This document shows positions 5,337 to 6,673 of a DNA stretch of 6,673 nt, one piece after another. Positions within the stretch are counted from its first letter, which is position 1; each line of letters starts with the position of its first letter. The notes under the pieces were generated by a model that worked only from the letters and a program-made list of their open reading frames with translations, made no database searches and had not been told where the DNA came from. A program made the position numbers and the translations under genes. The stretch comes from Pseudonocardiales bacterium (lineage in GTDB: Bacteria; Actinomycetota; Actinomycetes; Mycobacteriales; Pseudonocardiaceae), in NCBI GenBank assembly GCA_025465385.1, contig JAODNG010000251.1, forward strand, positions 1 to 6,673, in the 5' to 3' direction.

Positions 5337-6673
5337 TCAGGTGCCCTGGACCGGTGGCGGCAATGGGCCCACCTGACCGGACCGCTTGGTAGGACGGCTG
5401 CGCGCCCGCCCGTACCGCTCGTGAGCGGCCTGCTTGCTCACTCCCAAGGATTGGCCGATGTCGGTCCACGGCGCACCACGCGTCCGAGCCAACCGCACGA
5501 GCCTGGCCCGCCACCGGTCTACCACCCGGGCGAGGGCCTCCACCGCGGTCAAGGCCTCGAGCACCGGTTCGGCCGGGCGCCGTTCGGTGCTCGTAGCGGT
5601 GGGCCGTACGACGTCGGCGGTGGCGTCCTGCGGGAGATACCGTCCGAAGCGCTCAGCGGCGTGCAGGGCCTCATAGGTTTGCCATGGCAACGGCGTCGGC
5701 GCTACGGGCGGCGCGGGAGGTCGAGCGCGGGGCGGCGCAGGAGCCGGTTCCTTCAGTGGCTCATTGGCGCTGGGAAGCTTCAGATACACCCGGGTGGTGG
5801 TGCCCTGCGGGCAGGCGTGCTGCTCGACGAGGTCGGACAGATGGTGGACCAGAAGCAGGCCGCGGCCATCTGGTCGCCGGGGGTCCGCCAGCGGTCGGTC
5901 GGCGAGCGGATCGTTGATGTGCCCGGAGTGCCGTACTTCGCATACCAGGTAGCCGCGCTGCGCCCAGATACGCAGCGCGCCCGTCCCCGCGCCATGCACG
6001 AGGGCGCGGGCCACCAGCTCACCGACGATCAGCTTGAGTTCTGACTGATCACCGCTCAAGCCCAGCCGGACGGCGTGATCGCAGGCGAACTGCCCGGCAA
6101 GCGCCTGATTGGTGGCATCGAAGGTGAAACCCGGCCCCGCCGGTGGCCTGCACAGTTGGTGGCCGTCTGGGTTGCCGCGTTCGGGTGCGAAGCCGGTACT
6201 GGGCCGCTCGCCGCTGGCGTCTATCACCCTTGGGTGGTTGGCTTCGGCGTCGGCCAGAGTCCGAGGGCCCACCCTCTCGGCGTCATAGGGGCACAGCATG
6301 GTGACGGGGCGACCGGCGAGCGCGATGCTGATCAAGGTTTCGTGCTGGGCGCAGGCCGGATACTCCTTCGCGATGCGTCCGGTCCACGGGTGTTCGCCGA
6401 TGATCCGCACCCGCCCGCGTGGATGTGAATCGGCGAAAGCGCGCAGCACATTGGGGATGATCCGCCCTGGGTTACGCCCGGCTCGCGTCATGTCGAGCAG
6501 CCGGACGCGGTCGGCGTCGGTGCCCAGTTCCGTGAGGATGAGCCGCAGGTTGGGACCCGGCACGGCGAGCGCCACAGGTTCGTCAGCGGCCAGACCCGCG
6601 CGAATGAACGCCACCGTGCCTTCGAGATACTCTGCGGTGCCGCGGTAGAACAGGGCCGGGTGCGCGAACTCGG
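5337..6673 (-). CDS. MEDS-ATPase-HTH fusion regulator (RsbA-like), start beyond the window
   Basis: The coding frame runs off the right edge. The first complete codon is at 6671, giving 444 visible residues (numbered from there). Residues 1-160 are a MEDS sensory domain, beginning within a few residues of its usual start (HPALFYRG). Residues ~180-300 are a GHKL ATPase domain, as in RsbA-type anti-sigma regulators, with GRGL at 269-272. Two ATP-site residues differ: N-box Asn is Arg (R222 in ELVARALVHG) and the G1 Asp is His (H248 in VRHSG), so ATP binding or kinase activity may be lost. Residues ~304-329 are a Pro/Ala linker. Residues ~380-423 form a helix-turn-helix resembling sigma region 4 (WTDIGQSLGVSKQAAHERY), with a basic tail. 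RsbA-like proteins normally end after the ATPase, near 300 residues. The extra 140 residues suggest direct DNA binding. A GTG at 6614 is internal to the MEDS domain and is not the start. Confidence 0.87.
   Translation of the reverse strand, partial: EFAHPALFYRGTAEYLEGTVAFIRAGLAADEPVALAVPGPNLRLILTELGTDADRVRLLDMTRAGRNPGRIIPNVLRAFADSHPRGRVRIIGEHPWTGRIAKEYPACAQHETLISIALAGRPVTMLCPYDAERVGPRTLADAEANHPRVIDASGERPSTGFAPERGNPDGHQLCRPPAGPGFTFDATNQALAGQFACDHAVRLGLSGDQSELKLIVGELVARALVHGAGTGALRIWAQRGYLVCEVRHSGHINDPLADRPLADPRRPDGRGLLLVHHLSDLVEQHACPQGTTTRVYLKLPSANEPLKEPAPAPPRARPPAPPVAPTPLPWQTYEALHAAERFGRYLPQDATADVVRPTATSTERRPAEPVLEALTAVEALARVVDRWRARLVRLARTRGAPWTDIGQSLGVSKQAAHERYGRARSRPTKRSGQVGPLPPPVQGT

Noticed and set aside
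5265..6044. The secreted-protein frame stays open beyond its single TAA stop to 6044, suggesting readthrough
   Set aside because: The extension from 5337 on is antisense to the MEDS-ATPase-HTH gene, where long shadow frames are expected in GC-rich DNA. Its sequence is Arg/Gly-rich and not protein-like.
1..6673. tRNA, rRNA, insertion sequence or integrase features
   Set aside because: I saw no tRNA-like cloverleaf, no rRNA sequence, no transposase or integrase motif and no terminal inverted repeats in reading the window.

Overview
The window is GC-rich, compact, and dominated by genes typical of Actinobacteria. Three things point there: a mycothiol-type DinB/maleylpyruvate isomerase protein, actinobacterial partner-switching regulators (STAS, RsbW-like ATPase and MEDS domains), and GTG starts. 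A mycobacterium or close relative is my best guess from gene content. The sequence alone does not fix the genus.

Layout, left to right. A membrane protein with a Pro/Thr-rich outer tail (79-762, minus) is divergent from a PPK2-family polyphosphate kinase (900-1802, plus). The kinase converges, with a 7-base gap, on a STAS-plus-ATPase fusion protein (1810-2550, minus). A divergent regulatory region (2551-2763) holds a perfect 16-base palindrome and a good promoter. It leads to a stand-alone STAS anti-anti-sigma factor (2764-3213, plus). Next comes about 250 bases holding a doubtful small minus-strand ORF, a second 16-base palindrome and three copies of GATTCGTCA. A DinB/SCP2-type mycothiol-dependent enzyme follows (3463-4335, plus). 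A short minus-strand ORF of 49 codons (4332-4481) overlaps its stop codon. Then come a promoter and a secreted, Trp-rich, four-Cys protein of unknown family (4545-5264, plus). A ~20-base imperfect tandem repeat fills the gap to the last gene. That gene, a MEDS-ATPase-HTH fusion regulator (5337 to beyond the right edge, minus), lacks its first codons here.

How the genes may work together (inference). Three of the main genes belong to partner-switching signalling, where ATPase domains phosphorylate STAS proteins to control sigma factors. The stand-alone STAS protein keeps the phosphorylatable Ser (S78). The STAS half of the fusion has Glu at that position (E58), which may imitate permanent phosphorylation, while its ATPase half looks intact. 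The MEDS-ATPase-HTH protein has lost two key ATP-site residues but has gained a DNA-binding-like domain. No sigma factor lies in the window. A stress-response island, with polyphosphate metabolism (PPK2) and a thiol-dependent enzyme as possible effectors, fits this content but is not proven by it.

The most noteworthy items are the three-domain fusion regulator, the paired Ser/Glu STAS proteins, the triple GATTCGTCA element, the orphan secreted protein and the tandem repeat behind it.
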